Assembly: GCA_028564675.1 (NCBI GenBank)
Contig: JAOVVO010000250.1
Span: forward strand, 38,882 to 102,881
Length of the DNA stretch: 64,000 nucleotides
Source: Onchocerca lupi
Taxonomy: Eukaryota; Nematoda; Chromadorea; Rhabditida; Onchocercidae
Reading direction: 5' to 3'
The position numbers and the translations under genes were made by a program. Below the pieces are notes generated by a model. It worked only from the letters and a program-made list of their open reading frames with translations. It was not told where the DNA came from and ran no database searches. Below, in pieces: positions 38,101 to 47,800 of the stretch. Positions within the stretch are counted from its first letter, which is position 1. Each line of letters starts with the position of its first letter.

Positions 38101-39732
38101 GCATCGGAAAAGCCGAACAACAGAGTATTCAGGAAGGGAATTCGAAGTGTCATGCATTCAATTATTTGCTTTTGTCCGCGCATCGGTTAAATAGGGCAAA
38201 TTTCAATATATGAAATATTTATGAATGTTCATATGAAATAATATCATTTATAACTAATATTCTGATCTAAATCACATCATTCATCTATCAGCTCATCCAT
38301 ATAGCCAGATAGGAATGTTGAAGATCGCATTTTTTTAGTTCTCTTCTTCCGTTATTTTACTGAAAACTTCAACACATTCACAGTATAAAAAAATATTAAT
38401 TTCAGCTGATATCACAGAATTGATGAGTTTTCAGATACGCATTTATTGCTTGCCTGCAAAGAAGAATTCCACAGACGTCTACAGATTTATCAACAGTGGA
38501 AGGAATTAAATGAGAGCAGTATTGTTGAACGACGGAAAAATCGTTTACCAATGGCAATACTTGCTTCCAGTAAATTAGACAAAATGATCATAATAATATT
38601 TACTGTTTTTTCTTTGCACTGCCAGACTGTCATCTTTTTTTCTTTAAATTTCATTTTTCTTTTTTTTAATGAAAAGATTGAAATGATGTAAAAATATAAA
38701 GCTGGAATAAAAGTACAATATGCTACATATGTTCGCTTCACTTTCTTAAAAATTACTTCAAGCTGTATTAGCAGCTTATTCTTTTGAACAGAAGCTGACT
38801 AGTAAGGTCAAATAATTCAACAGTTAAATTCTGTTGTTTGTCAGATAATCTTGAATACTCTTATATTTAGAATAAATTAAAATATTTCCTGTTTTAGGCA
38901 ATAAAGATTTCTCTTCGCATTTCTCGCAGAATAACACCGCTATCCAACGATATTTCAAGGTACCCTTTGCAAGACCTGCTCGTGGACAGATGAATATGCA
39001 CGGTATATTCAAAGCTATACATATCTTGCCTCGAAATCTTTTTTTTTTTTTTTTAAATCTAATTTATGATGTCGTAGTTTTATGAGATTAGATGTTTGTT
39101 CAGCAGTCGTGCTTTGCTCAAGAGTTTTGCACAGCAACATTTCAATTAATAATGAATAGTTGTAATCTATATTAGTTCGCTAAAATGTATCAACAATATA
39201 ATTTCAAGAATGTGTTTTTTTGCAGATGTATTGGAGGTAGCAGTTTCACATGGTATGTGGTATGCCCATTTTGATGGACAGTGGATTGCCCGTCAAATGG
39301 AATTACATCCTAATAAGAAACCTGTATTGCTTATCACTGGTAAATATGACTACTAGCTTCCCATATCAATGATAGATGTAGAAATTAAATATCTGATAAA
39401 TGATGCGGTTCAAGGAAAAAAACGAAAATTATTTGGATATGGACACATCCATAAATTTACCATTCTCCAATTACTGATATAATATTCTATCCAAACTTTC
39501 AGAATTATAATTATCCTGTACTTTACTCAATAATCGTTGACATTATTAAATAAGTTCAGTCCGTTTAGGACAAGATGACATGGAAATGTGCGAGCTGTCT
39601 CTTGATGCAACGCAGTTGACAAGGAAAAAAGGTGCCGAAATAACGGCTGCTGAATTTGAAACATTGTGGTATCAGTGCGGTGGACCAGAGTATCACATCC
39701 GCTGCAAACATGAAAGAAATTGTGGTATATGA
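26194..39732 (+). CDS. MYO6: Unconventional myosin VI heavy chain
   Basis: Minus-end-directed actin motor for endocytic and membrane trafficking. Thirty exons join in frame to 1247 aa (human about 1285): 26194-26325, 26608-26674, 26984-27057, 27344-27473, 27887-28051, 28184-28281, 28613-28777, 28893-28973, 29490-29664, 29882-30026, 30108-30265, 30626-30790, 30979-31106, 31647-31810, 32020-32173, 32368-32507, 32696-32780, 32872-32967, 33185-33320, 33393-33483, 33687-33840, 36644-36729, 36907-37029, 37138-37236, 37387-37482, 37907-38025, 38435-38569, 38898-39002, 39226-39339, 39569-39732. Motor: P-loop GESGAGKT at 155-162, switch I NNNSSRFGKF, converter, the myosin VI reverse-gear insert, one IQ motif (about 830-845), a charged single-helix region (931-1036) and the cargo-binding domain. 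The cargo motif RRL is kept (1089-1091); the second motif reads MWY (1166-1168) instead of WWY. Intron 4 has a GC donor. Intron 21 (33841-36643) contains Wolbachia-like DNA. The C-terminus after GGPEY diverges from vertebrates. Confidence 0.96.
27474..27886 (+). other. GC-AG intron in myosin VI
   Basis: Intron 4 begins GCAAGT rather than GT. The phase and the family sequence (PPHVFAIADNAYRDM) require the cut after 27473, and no GT nearby keeps the frame. GC-AG introns are a known minor class spliced by the major spliceosome. Confidence 0.8.
34264..34380 (-). pseudogene. dnaK: dnaK (Hsp70) 5' fragment, Wolbachia-like
   Basis: The minus-strand frame from ATG 34380 begins MGRAIDIDLGTTNSCVA and continues with GKDTKVIENKEGPRTTPS, the diagnostic start of bacterial DnaK ATPase domains, including the phosphate-binding IDLGTTNS motif. 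It ends at a TGA at 34261-34263 after 39 codons, and nothing further of the roughly 640-residue protein was recognised in the adjoining sequence. It is a truncated nonfunctional copy. Confidence 0.85.
34412..35280 (-). pseudogene. Unidentified bacterial-type ORF, partly decayed
   Basis: An open frame of 185 codons (34969-34412) lies directly upstream of the dnaK fragment on the same strand. It reads helical and charged, with a leucine/lysine-rich C-terminal half (for example DKLDYHKLEIIAEDLID). Further upstream, to about 35280, related-looking coding sequence continues in other frames (AELFFEDATDKLKDDNASYD near 35193-35135), so the full gene is broken. I do not recognise the family. Its place between dnaK and PBP2 remains argues for Wolbachia origin. 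Confidence 0.6.
35385..36230 (+). pseudogene. mrdA: Penicillin-binding protein 2 (class B) remnant, Wolbachia-like
   Basis: Plus-strand frames carry successive parts of a PBP2-type protein in several reading frames: KFNENNQKFIDDIYTVIE near 35407; NYPFGPICSHTLGF near 35640, matching the family's YPxGxxxSHxLGY block; then RELLNIPRQDGQNVQLT and IDLQKKIAEIFEDH from about 35800, matching the segment before the transpeptidase domain; then LINCKSH near 36022, close to where the active-site SxxK should follow. Internal stops and frameshifts break it at several points, and the catalytic domain is not recognisable. PBP2 makes peptidoglycan precursor cross-links in bacteria and has no nematode homologue. 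Confidence 0.8.
36474..36544 (-). pseudogene. Damaged bacterial tRNA-Met (CAU), Wolbachia-like
   Basis: On the minus strand the 71 nt fold as a tRNA: acceptor arms GGTTGAG and CTCAGCC pair fully (one G-T), the anticodon loop ATCATAA gives CAU, and the 3' end is ACCA. An encoded CCA is typical of bacterial and not of nematode nuclear tRNA genes. About five nt of the D-arm (the CTCAG region) are missing and the T-stem no longer pairs, so it is a pseudogene. Confidence 0.75.
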
Positions 39733-39895
39733 CATCGCATATTTAATTGCTACATACACCTACAACCGATGAGTTCAAGAATTTGTCCAGATAAGCTGAA
39801 CTTTTCCAAGCTGCACTGGAAACTAAGTATTAACAAAAATGAAGATAGGTACGACAATGATGCCACAGTTTGATAATGAATGAATATTAGGGGAA

Positions 39896-39901
39896 AATAA
39901 A
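39896..39901 (+). promoter_or_regulatory. Candidate poly(A) signal of myosin VI
   Basis: AATAAA about 165 nt after the myosin VI stop codon. Assigned by position only. Confidence 0.4.
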
Positions 39902-40310
39902 CGATGTCGACTATGACCCAGCTTATGACACATCGCCAAAACAGCATACTGCCCATCGTTGTTTCTTATTCGCCCTCGCCTGCGGAAGCATTATCTCGAT
40001 TCATTAGCACAAAGCCTCATTAATAAAGCAAAGCTGATTCATTCATGGATCAGAAAAAGCCAAGGTAAACTACTTATTCTTCACTCCAGAAGATTAAATC
40101 TCAAATCGCAGGAATGCGATACGCTCCCCTATTTCTACACATTTTTCCCAGCTTCACTCCATTTCCACCTTGTTTTCTTATCTCGTCATTCCAATTTTTT
40201 TTTCTAATATTTATTTTCGGGCTTATTGCATTTTCATTCCTTCCCTAATGACCACCTATTTCAGATGTCAGTTAAGATTCTAAGTTAACCTACTTATTAA
40301 CTTAATCAAT

Positions 40311-40316
40311 TTTATT
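40311..40316 (-). promoter_or_regulatory. Candidate poly(A) signal of CTNNBL1
   Basis: AATAAA on the minus strand, about 165 nt past the CTNNBL1 stop at 40482-40484. Assigned by position only. Confidence 0.4.
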
Positions 40317-40481
40317 TGTTTCAAAAACCTTCAATCTCGTCAAACAGATAAAATTTAAGATTATGGTGATTCGCATCAATTAAATACAGTAAATATAAAG
40401 TCACAAAAGGCATCAGTCATAACAAATAGCCAGAAGAAAATGAATCATTTCTACAAAGAACATGAATATAAGCTAAAAGAT

Positions 40482-43400
40482 CTAATTTTTATCAATATTA
40501 TTTAGTCGTGCAATAAGTTGACGTATGCGTTTTCTTTCTTCATCTGCCTCTGCGCCTAAATTAATTTCGTATTCCTCAAGAATCTGAAAAGGATGAAATT
40601 ATAAAAATACTTCGACATACTTTTTTAAAACAAGTGAAGATCGCAATCTATCTATTGAAACATAAAATGTATCTTAGCTAACTAAAAAAACATTGTGCTC
40701 TTTGAGTAGTAAATAGTATTTTCGTATAATCATCATTTCGGAAATTTATAACCTAATGCGAAAACCCAGATTAGTAATTTTAAAAACATGAGTAATTAAT
40801 TATTCAGAACAAAACAAAATTTTAAACTGAAAATCGATGAAGAAAAATGGAAAAAGTTTGAGAGAAGAACAAAAAGTAAGACAAACAAATAAGCTTAATT
40901 AAAACAGCTTCTGAAGAAAAATGAACATGAAAGAGATACGACTGAAATAAAAGATGCAGTGAAATAGCAGTGAACAAACCGGGACAAGATGTTTGCAAAG
41001 CTTTCCATTTCCAGTGCGCATTTGAAACAATTTTACCGCTCTATTACGACAACCAGATCCTGCATTTGAGCATACATCCGCGAGAATTAAAACGGTCCGC
41101 TGCAGCGTGTACAAACCAGCATCCAACTTATCTAGGTACAGTTGTTCAATTTCATCATCAGATAATTTGTTGTTTTGCGCCAGATTAGCTTGGCGAGCAT
41201 CAAATCGATCAACACGATCTCTGAATGTTTTAATTATTCGAGATAAATGTCTATAGATTATTTATTTAAAATGCGTTCAGTTGGATAGCACATATTTTAT
41301 TTCGAAAATATATTTATTTCTAATACATAGGGAATTATAAAAATTTTAAATAGAATAGAAACAGAGCTAAAAGTAAAAATGCGCAATTAATTTAATAGAA
41401 CTATTGGTATTACTATATAACAAAACTTTCTTTTTATTTCAGTCTTCCAATTCAATTGCCTTAACTTAATAAGCATAATAAATTGATAAAAGGGAATTGT
41501 TTATTCCTGCATAATAAAAATGATAAAAATCTTAATTGATTCTAGAAGCAAAACCTACTGATATTTTAGCACAAGTTCAACTGCACGGTCGACTTTTTCA
41601 TATTCATGTTCGTTAAATTTCGAAAAAATCCGATTACGTCCTTCCTCACCACAAGACCTCAATAAAGATGCCAAAACCTGCAAAACTGTGCATGTATCTA
41701 TCTTTTATTACGATTTTGGTCATAAAAAAATTAAACAAATTTACCGAACAAACATGCTCCTCATGTTCATCCGGTGTCGAATCTTTTCTTTTTTGCTTTG
41801 ATGGAGTTCTCATAAATAGCGGGAAAATTGTTCGCAAACCTAAAAAATACCATCCATGAAAGCTTTGGAAGAACATACAAATCAGGTAAGAATAAATATC
41901 ATGAAATATGACCGGGCGAAAAAAAAGTTACTAGATGAAGTCATTTATTATAAAACATTTTCGTTGAAATAATCATTTCCTCGTAATGAGTAATCCAATA
42001 TTTACCATTACTAACAAATCTCAAAGGCTCACCGAGAATATCGATGAATTTGACACAATTGGATTTTCCCTCTGCACCATTTGTAGCATAATCTAAAACT
42101 TTTAGTGCACTTTCACGTGACTGCTTACGTTCCCTGAAAAAAAAGGGAGGTTTTTGAAGACTAAGGTAAAAAAATAAATGTGTAAATGTAAAACAGTTTT
42201 TGCAAAGATGAAGATTCATCATAAATCAATCACCTCAGCATAAGATTCATTAATTGAAGACCTTCACCATCCAGAAATTTCTGCCTGTTTGGTGCATACA
42301 TAAGTGCAGCGCATACAGCATTAAACAAGTTTTCCATATGTTCTCGTTCATCTGCACTCCCAGGATCATGACGCTTGTAAGTGGCCAGAGCCTGAACTGA
42401 ATTAAATGCACAAAAATTCAAAATTTTTATAGGCTAAAAATCTTAGATCCTATCGACAAAATGCATTTTATCGACAATTCTTTTGAATTCACATTACTTT
42501 TGCAATCATGGTTTAATAAAACCTACACGAAGCAATAAATCGAAGCCATCAACTTTTTCTGTTAATCGTTTTCTAGCTAACTCAGTTGATTGCAAAAGCA
42601 AAGAAAGCAATTCACTAGCGAACATCTTATTTGCATCCAAAGATCCTCGTTGAGTTCCACGACGAAGAAGCCAAGCAAACAAACCCTGTTCGACACAAAT
42701 ATCAGCAAAAGATGGACGAAAATCGAGTACCTACAAAAGAGGAAGAAACAAAGGTAAATAGGATCAATTGTCAGATGATTTAACTTCCCAAGACTATATC
42801 TATTGTACTCAAAACATTTCCAAATATACAACATTGAAAAGATGATAAATTTCATAACACTGAATAAATGTTAAATTTTATAACACTGAATAAATTATAT
42901 TAAGTTCTAATTCTATTGAAACTGCTAGGTTCTTCATGTCCAATCATTGTAATCATTATTTTACAGCAAATCACCGTTTTGAATTAATTTCTCTCTATCA
43001 TCACCCTGGAAACTAAGTCAGACATTAGTCTGAAAATGCACTGATTCACAAATTGAAAGTAAACAAGTATCTAAAAATCCACATTTTCTACGACCGACAA
43101 CGCATTGTGGATCGCATCGGCCTCGTCTTTTACAGTTTCATCCAGACGTTCAATGCTTTGCTGTACTAATGTTTCAATTAGCTGATCGGCAACCAGCACA
43201 TCTATTAGTTTCGCTGTGCCATCTTCACCTTCATTCAATGTATCAACATCTGTTAGTTCCTTCAAACAACAACTGATAAAATTTTGAATGTATCTAAACA
43301 TTTATTTTAATATTTGAAATCTTACAAATATTTGTTGATATCTAACAGTAAACATAGGAAACATTAAATACAGGATTTCTCAATTATAAAACTGCCTAAA

Positions 43401-44242
43401 TTTCGGAAACATAATAAACTCAATTTCGATTAATCTGATATCGTATTGCATTAATTTATTGCTACCAATTAAAAAGCCCTATATATTTTGTACATCAACT
43501 TAGAAAAACCTGCAAAAGATTGATGACAGCGGCAACAATGTCAGAGTTTTCATGAGCTAATAACTGCAAAAGAATTGCCGTTGCACCATGATCAACAAGC
43601 AGTTGATATAAATCTGGTTGCGTTGCTAAGGCATGCATCTCCTTAAACAGCAACATATAATCCATTCAGACAAAATACAAAAAAAATATAAATGTTTTCA
43701 AAATGAATATGAACCTGTATTGCTTCATTTAATTCAACTTCGCTTTCCATGAACTTTGCTGGCTCGTCTCCGTATTTGATGCGCATCTCTCGATTTTTTA
43801 GACATCGTTTCTCCAGCTAAAAAGCTGAAAATTTCAGAACAAACCAAAACTAATGAGAATGACTAAAATCAACAAAATAATGAAGAGCTTAAGTGCAATC
43901 GAAACGTGACCTGCATAACAATTCGTTTAACAGCTGCTTCATCAACAACTATTGCTTGTGATTCATCCCGCTCCAATGCTGCCAGGATATCTTCTGGTGT
44001 ACTGACTGCCGTAGACATATTTGCAATGTCAATACGAGGTCGCTTCGGTTGAATCTTTAAAGAAACAGCACTGTTACTAGTCAAGAACATCATTCACATC
44101 CATATATCATAAATTGAACAAAAATTTCAATTTCAAGAACTAGAGATGGAAAGACAAAAACCCTCAAAATGTAAAAAAGAATTAAAATCTCCATTACCTC
44201 GGTTGTTGCTCGCAGAATCTCTGTTACATCGATGGAAGACAT
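40482..44242 (-). CDS. CTNNBL1: Beta-catenin-like protein 1 (spliceosome-associated)
   Basis: Armadillo-type nuclear protein that binds the Prp19-CDC5L splicing complex. Twelve exons, 539 aa (human 563): 44242-44198, 44054-43911, 43816-43715, 43641-43510, 43259-43083, 42730-42527, 42391-42234, 42133-42033, 41839-41745, 41677-41559, 41220-40980, 40583-40482. The N-terminus carries a nuclear-localisation-like PKRPR. The body is the family's helical-repeat array, with strongly conserved blocks ELTDVDTLNEGEDG, ERLDETVKDEADAIHN, EHMENLFNAVCAALM, GEGLQLMNLMLRE and GLRTIFPLFMRTPSK. The C-terminal part (KLDAGLYTLQRTVLILADVC and the basic end) also matches the family. A 3' splice site four nt before the ATG suggests SL trans-splicing. 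The start of TBCD's neighbour gap is 649 bp upstream, so the two genes may share a polycistronic transcript. Confidence 0.95.
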
Positions 44243-44891
44243 TACGCTGCAAAAGAAAAAAATATTCAGACCATAGTCCTTAAAGTTTGCATAATTCTAC
44301 TCTTAATTTAAGTAACTAAAAGCCTTATACAAGAAGTGTATCACTGCCAGAAAGACACATTTCAAGCACTAGCTCCATATTTTACACAAAGATTATCCCA
44401 TTAAAGTTTACCGCCCAAGCTGTCTTTTTTCTTCTTGATGCCAATTGTTTTTGTAGATAATCCTTAGAAACATTTGAAGTGATAATAATTGAAGTAACTG
44501 ATTTGCAATAAAACACTGTAAAGTTTTGAGAAAAAAAAAATCCTTTATTTAACATCTCATTTATTAACTAGTAATTATAGCATACAGCATCACACAAGAA
44601 GAGATTGAAAATGATGCATGAACTTTTAGATACAATAAATTAATGAAGATCTGACATCCTGTGCTAATACTCCTTGATAAAACATGAGAGTCACAATTGC
44701 TCATAACAGAAAGAAAGATACAGCGTTGAAATCTACTATTAAAAGTAACTTTTTTTTTCTTCCATTGTATTTAATCTATTTTCACCTCTAAGCATTTTCC
44801 GAGAGCATCGAAAATATTAAATTTAAGCAAACAATTATTTTAAAAAAATTTCAGATATAGATAACTGTGATTAATAAATAACATTCAAATC
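44243..44891. other. Short gap between TBCD and CTNNBL1
   Basis: 649 bp, AT-rich, no coding sequence seen. It holds the TBCD 3' UTR and the trans-splice acceptor region of CTNNBL1. A minus-strand AATAAA occurs near 44542-44547. The spacing is longer than in C. elegans operons but not excluded for filarial ones. Confidence 0.5.
44247..44254 (-). promoter_or_regulatory. Trans-splice acceptor candidate, CTNNBL1
   Basis: The minus strand reads CTTTTGCAG ending at 44247, four nt before the ATG at 44242. Too close for a normal 5' UTR, so a spliced leader is the likely 5' end. Confidence 0.55.
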
Positions 44892-47800
44892 TCAAGAAAC
44901 TACATTTAACTTTTCAGCGACTAAATGGCTAACTTTTACGAAGTATTGCTCATTACCAGTAATGTTCCATTTTGTTTTTGAAAGTAAATTTAATAATTCT
45001 AAACGCTTATTTCTTTCCTCTTCATTACTGCTGTCGCATTCGGAAGCCAAACATTCATAAAGCTGCTCCGCTGCATTACGACGCATTACAGGATAACGGG
45101 ATCGCAAGGTCCGGACAACCTGCAGCATAATAAGTACATTGATTCTCGAACATTAGACTATGTTTGTGAAGCAATAAATTCGCAAATGACCAAGATCAAA
45201 TAGAATCTGATTAAAAATCGTGAAAAAAATTGATCATTTAAAGCTAAATTCTATAGGGAAAAATACCCAAATTTAACAATAATTAATGAAGAAAGAAACT
45301 TACTAATGACGCAGATTTTTGCCAAATTAGACTAGATGAGTTGAAATGCAAGAAACTGCACAGTACTGAAATACATATTCGGATTTTCTGTGCGCTTCCT
45401 TTAACTGTCGCTTCCTGCAAAATTAATATTTCATAAACAAACTGATATTACTATAAAGCACCGAAAGACAATAAATTTCATACGATCCATTTCTAAAACC
45501 AAGATCTAGAACATAAGCTTTCAATCTACTAAGTCAGTCAATTTCAAAAATCCTGAACAAAATATAAATATAGTAGTTGTTAATAAATAAATGCTTCATA
45601 TCTTAATCTGTAATGTAATCATTTAGTAAGTTATCGTTTGATTTCCGAGTAGAGGAAATCATCAACAATTTATAAAGATACAATAATAAATGCATACAAT
45701 CGCGACACGATCCACAATTTTTCGAAGAGAAGGAGAAGAATCCGGATCTGCTTCAAAACATTCCAGAAGCTGTGCTGACAAAATCTGTTCCAATGTACAA
45801 AGCAGAGGTTGAGTTACACGCAATACGCCAGCATTATTGATTAAAATTGATGCAAGACATTGAAGAAAAATTTCCAGTTCCTACAAGTATGGAAGATTGT
45901 TTCCCTTTTAATATAACTGCTTGGTTAATATATTCAAGTTTTATTTAAAAACTGCACCATAACACAGTTGTTAATAGCGTTAGATTTATTCATATTCTAT
46001 TACTAACTAACTTGTCGTGAACCGCGGACATCAGAAATTACTGAAAGCAAAGCATCAGAAGCGCCTCGCATTGTAGACTCCGTGACACCGCCTAAAAATA
46101 GAGCGAATAATTTTACAAAAATTTCAAAGCGAAAGAAAAAAGATTCAGCAAAAATAGTATCCATAATCTGGCTTTAATATTTACCAGCAGATATAATAAA
46201 TCCACTCAAGGCATAATATCTGTAATAAGAACTCTTCAACAATAAAGCCAGTCGTTTGAAACACGATGGCAATCTCCAGGCAATATTTGAACCATTATCC
46301 ACATAAATTTTTCTTAGAATTTCTTCTTCTTGAATACCTTTTAGCCCTGATTGCAATATTCTCTTCATTACCAAAGCAGCACACTAGAAATATGATTAGA
46401 TTGAGACAAGCACGAAACCAAAATAATTTTATAAATTCTTGGATAAACATTGATGATATATTGTGACATATTACTATAAAGAATTGCAAAACTTTTTATA
46501 TTTTAAGAAAACAACCTCACGAGTTGCATCAATTTTCTCGACAGATTGTTGAATTATTTTACAAATCGCTTCGGATATATGATTCGAACAATTTTGTGCC
46601 AAAGGCAAAATAACTGCAAATGCTTTCATCGCTTCCTCGCGCAAAACTCTTCCAACATCACCTCTTTTATCCATTGTATAGTCGTCCAAAGAATTAATCA
46701 GGCTAAAATATCTCATTTAGGATACAATAAAACATAGAAAAGAAAATGAAAGCTATATATAAGTATAATATAATATAATTAATAAAAAGTGTAATATATT
46801 AGTGTAATAAAAAAAAAAGTACAATAAAATGTACTTCCGAAAATTTATAAAATCGAAATCTGAAACAAACCAATCAAGGAGTTCAGCAAAGTTGTCCAGC
46901 GATTCAATTCCGACTGATTCAACAATACGTGAAATAGCTCCTACACAGGAACGGCGCCCGTAAGCCCAGGTGGCATCTAATATACTAGACCTAGAAAGCA
47001 TACATAACATACCCATCTTATTTATTATCTTGTTCTAAAATTCATTAAGTATAAGAGATTCATATTAATCAATTTAGAAGAAAGCGAAATGAAAATTTGA
47101 AAAAAAAAGCAAAATGAAAAAATGAATGAATGAAAAGCAGCAATAATCAAGATGAAAATGCTTACCCACTGATTGTAAATGTAAGTGTACGAATAATTTC
47201 AGCAGCAAAAGGACCGAATGACGTTGGAAACAGCAATACTTCACTAGGAATCACACTAAGAAGAGCTGCTATCCCTTCTCTTTCTGACTCCACTTTGGCA
47301 CCGGTTATCTGCAAATCTAACACTGCAGGTCAAATCCCATTATTATTATGTTTACATGAATGATGTGTTCAAAGTTGAAAGATAAAAGTATTATTTCAAC
47401 TCAAATTTCGGCATTTACATTCAAAGCTGAATATAATTTTTCACAGTCTTGATAAACAGATTTCAATAACAAAGAAAGCAAATAACACTATTCCCTTAGT
47501 TCGTTGCTAAACCAATGTTAAATATAAGAAATAACATAATATTTCCAAACTTGGTCTTTTAAAAGACCAATTAAATCTTGGAACTAATCTGACTATTGAA
47601 ACTATTTTACCAATATCAAAAAGCAAAATTTTTAAAAAATCACATACTTGTGGCAAATAAATTTGACGAATTCGAAGCATCAAAAATTCGACACTTGAGT
47701 TATCAACGTAAAGTTTGAAGAATGCGGCTCCTGCCTGACATGCTCCTTTCCTAATATCTCCATTCTCGTCGGAAAAATTCAATTCCAAACAATAAAGCCA

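Larger units (their letters stand above)
39733..40481. other. Gap between converging myosin VI and CTNNBL1, with coding-like stretch
   Basis: The first 330 bases have a more balanced base composition and open plus-strand blocks in changing frames: DKLNFSKLHWKLSINKNEDR (39790-39849), DVDYDPAYDTSPKQH (39903-39947) and RKHYLDSLAQSLINKAKLI (39984-40040). They could be an alternative end of myosin VI, a decayed neighbouring gene, or chance. A plus-strand AATAAA lies at 39896-39901 and a minus-strand one at 40311-40316. Confidence 0.4.

Noticed and set aside
39750..39956. 68-codon minus-strand membrane-like ORF
   Set aside because: It is the reverse complement of the plus-strand coding-like cluster after myosin VI. 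Hydrophobicity follows from T-rich sequence, and no homologue is recognised.
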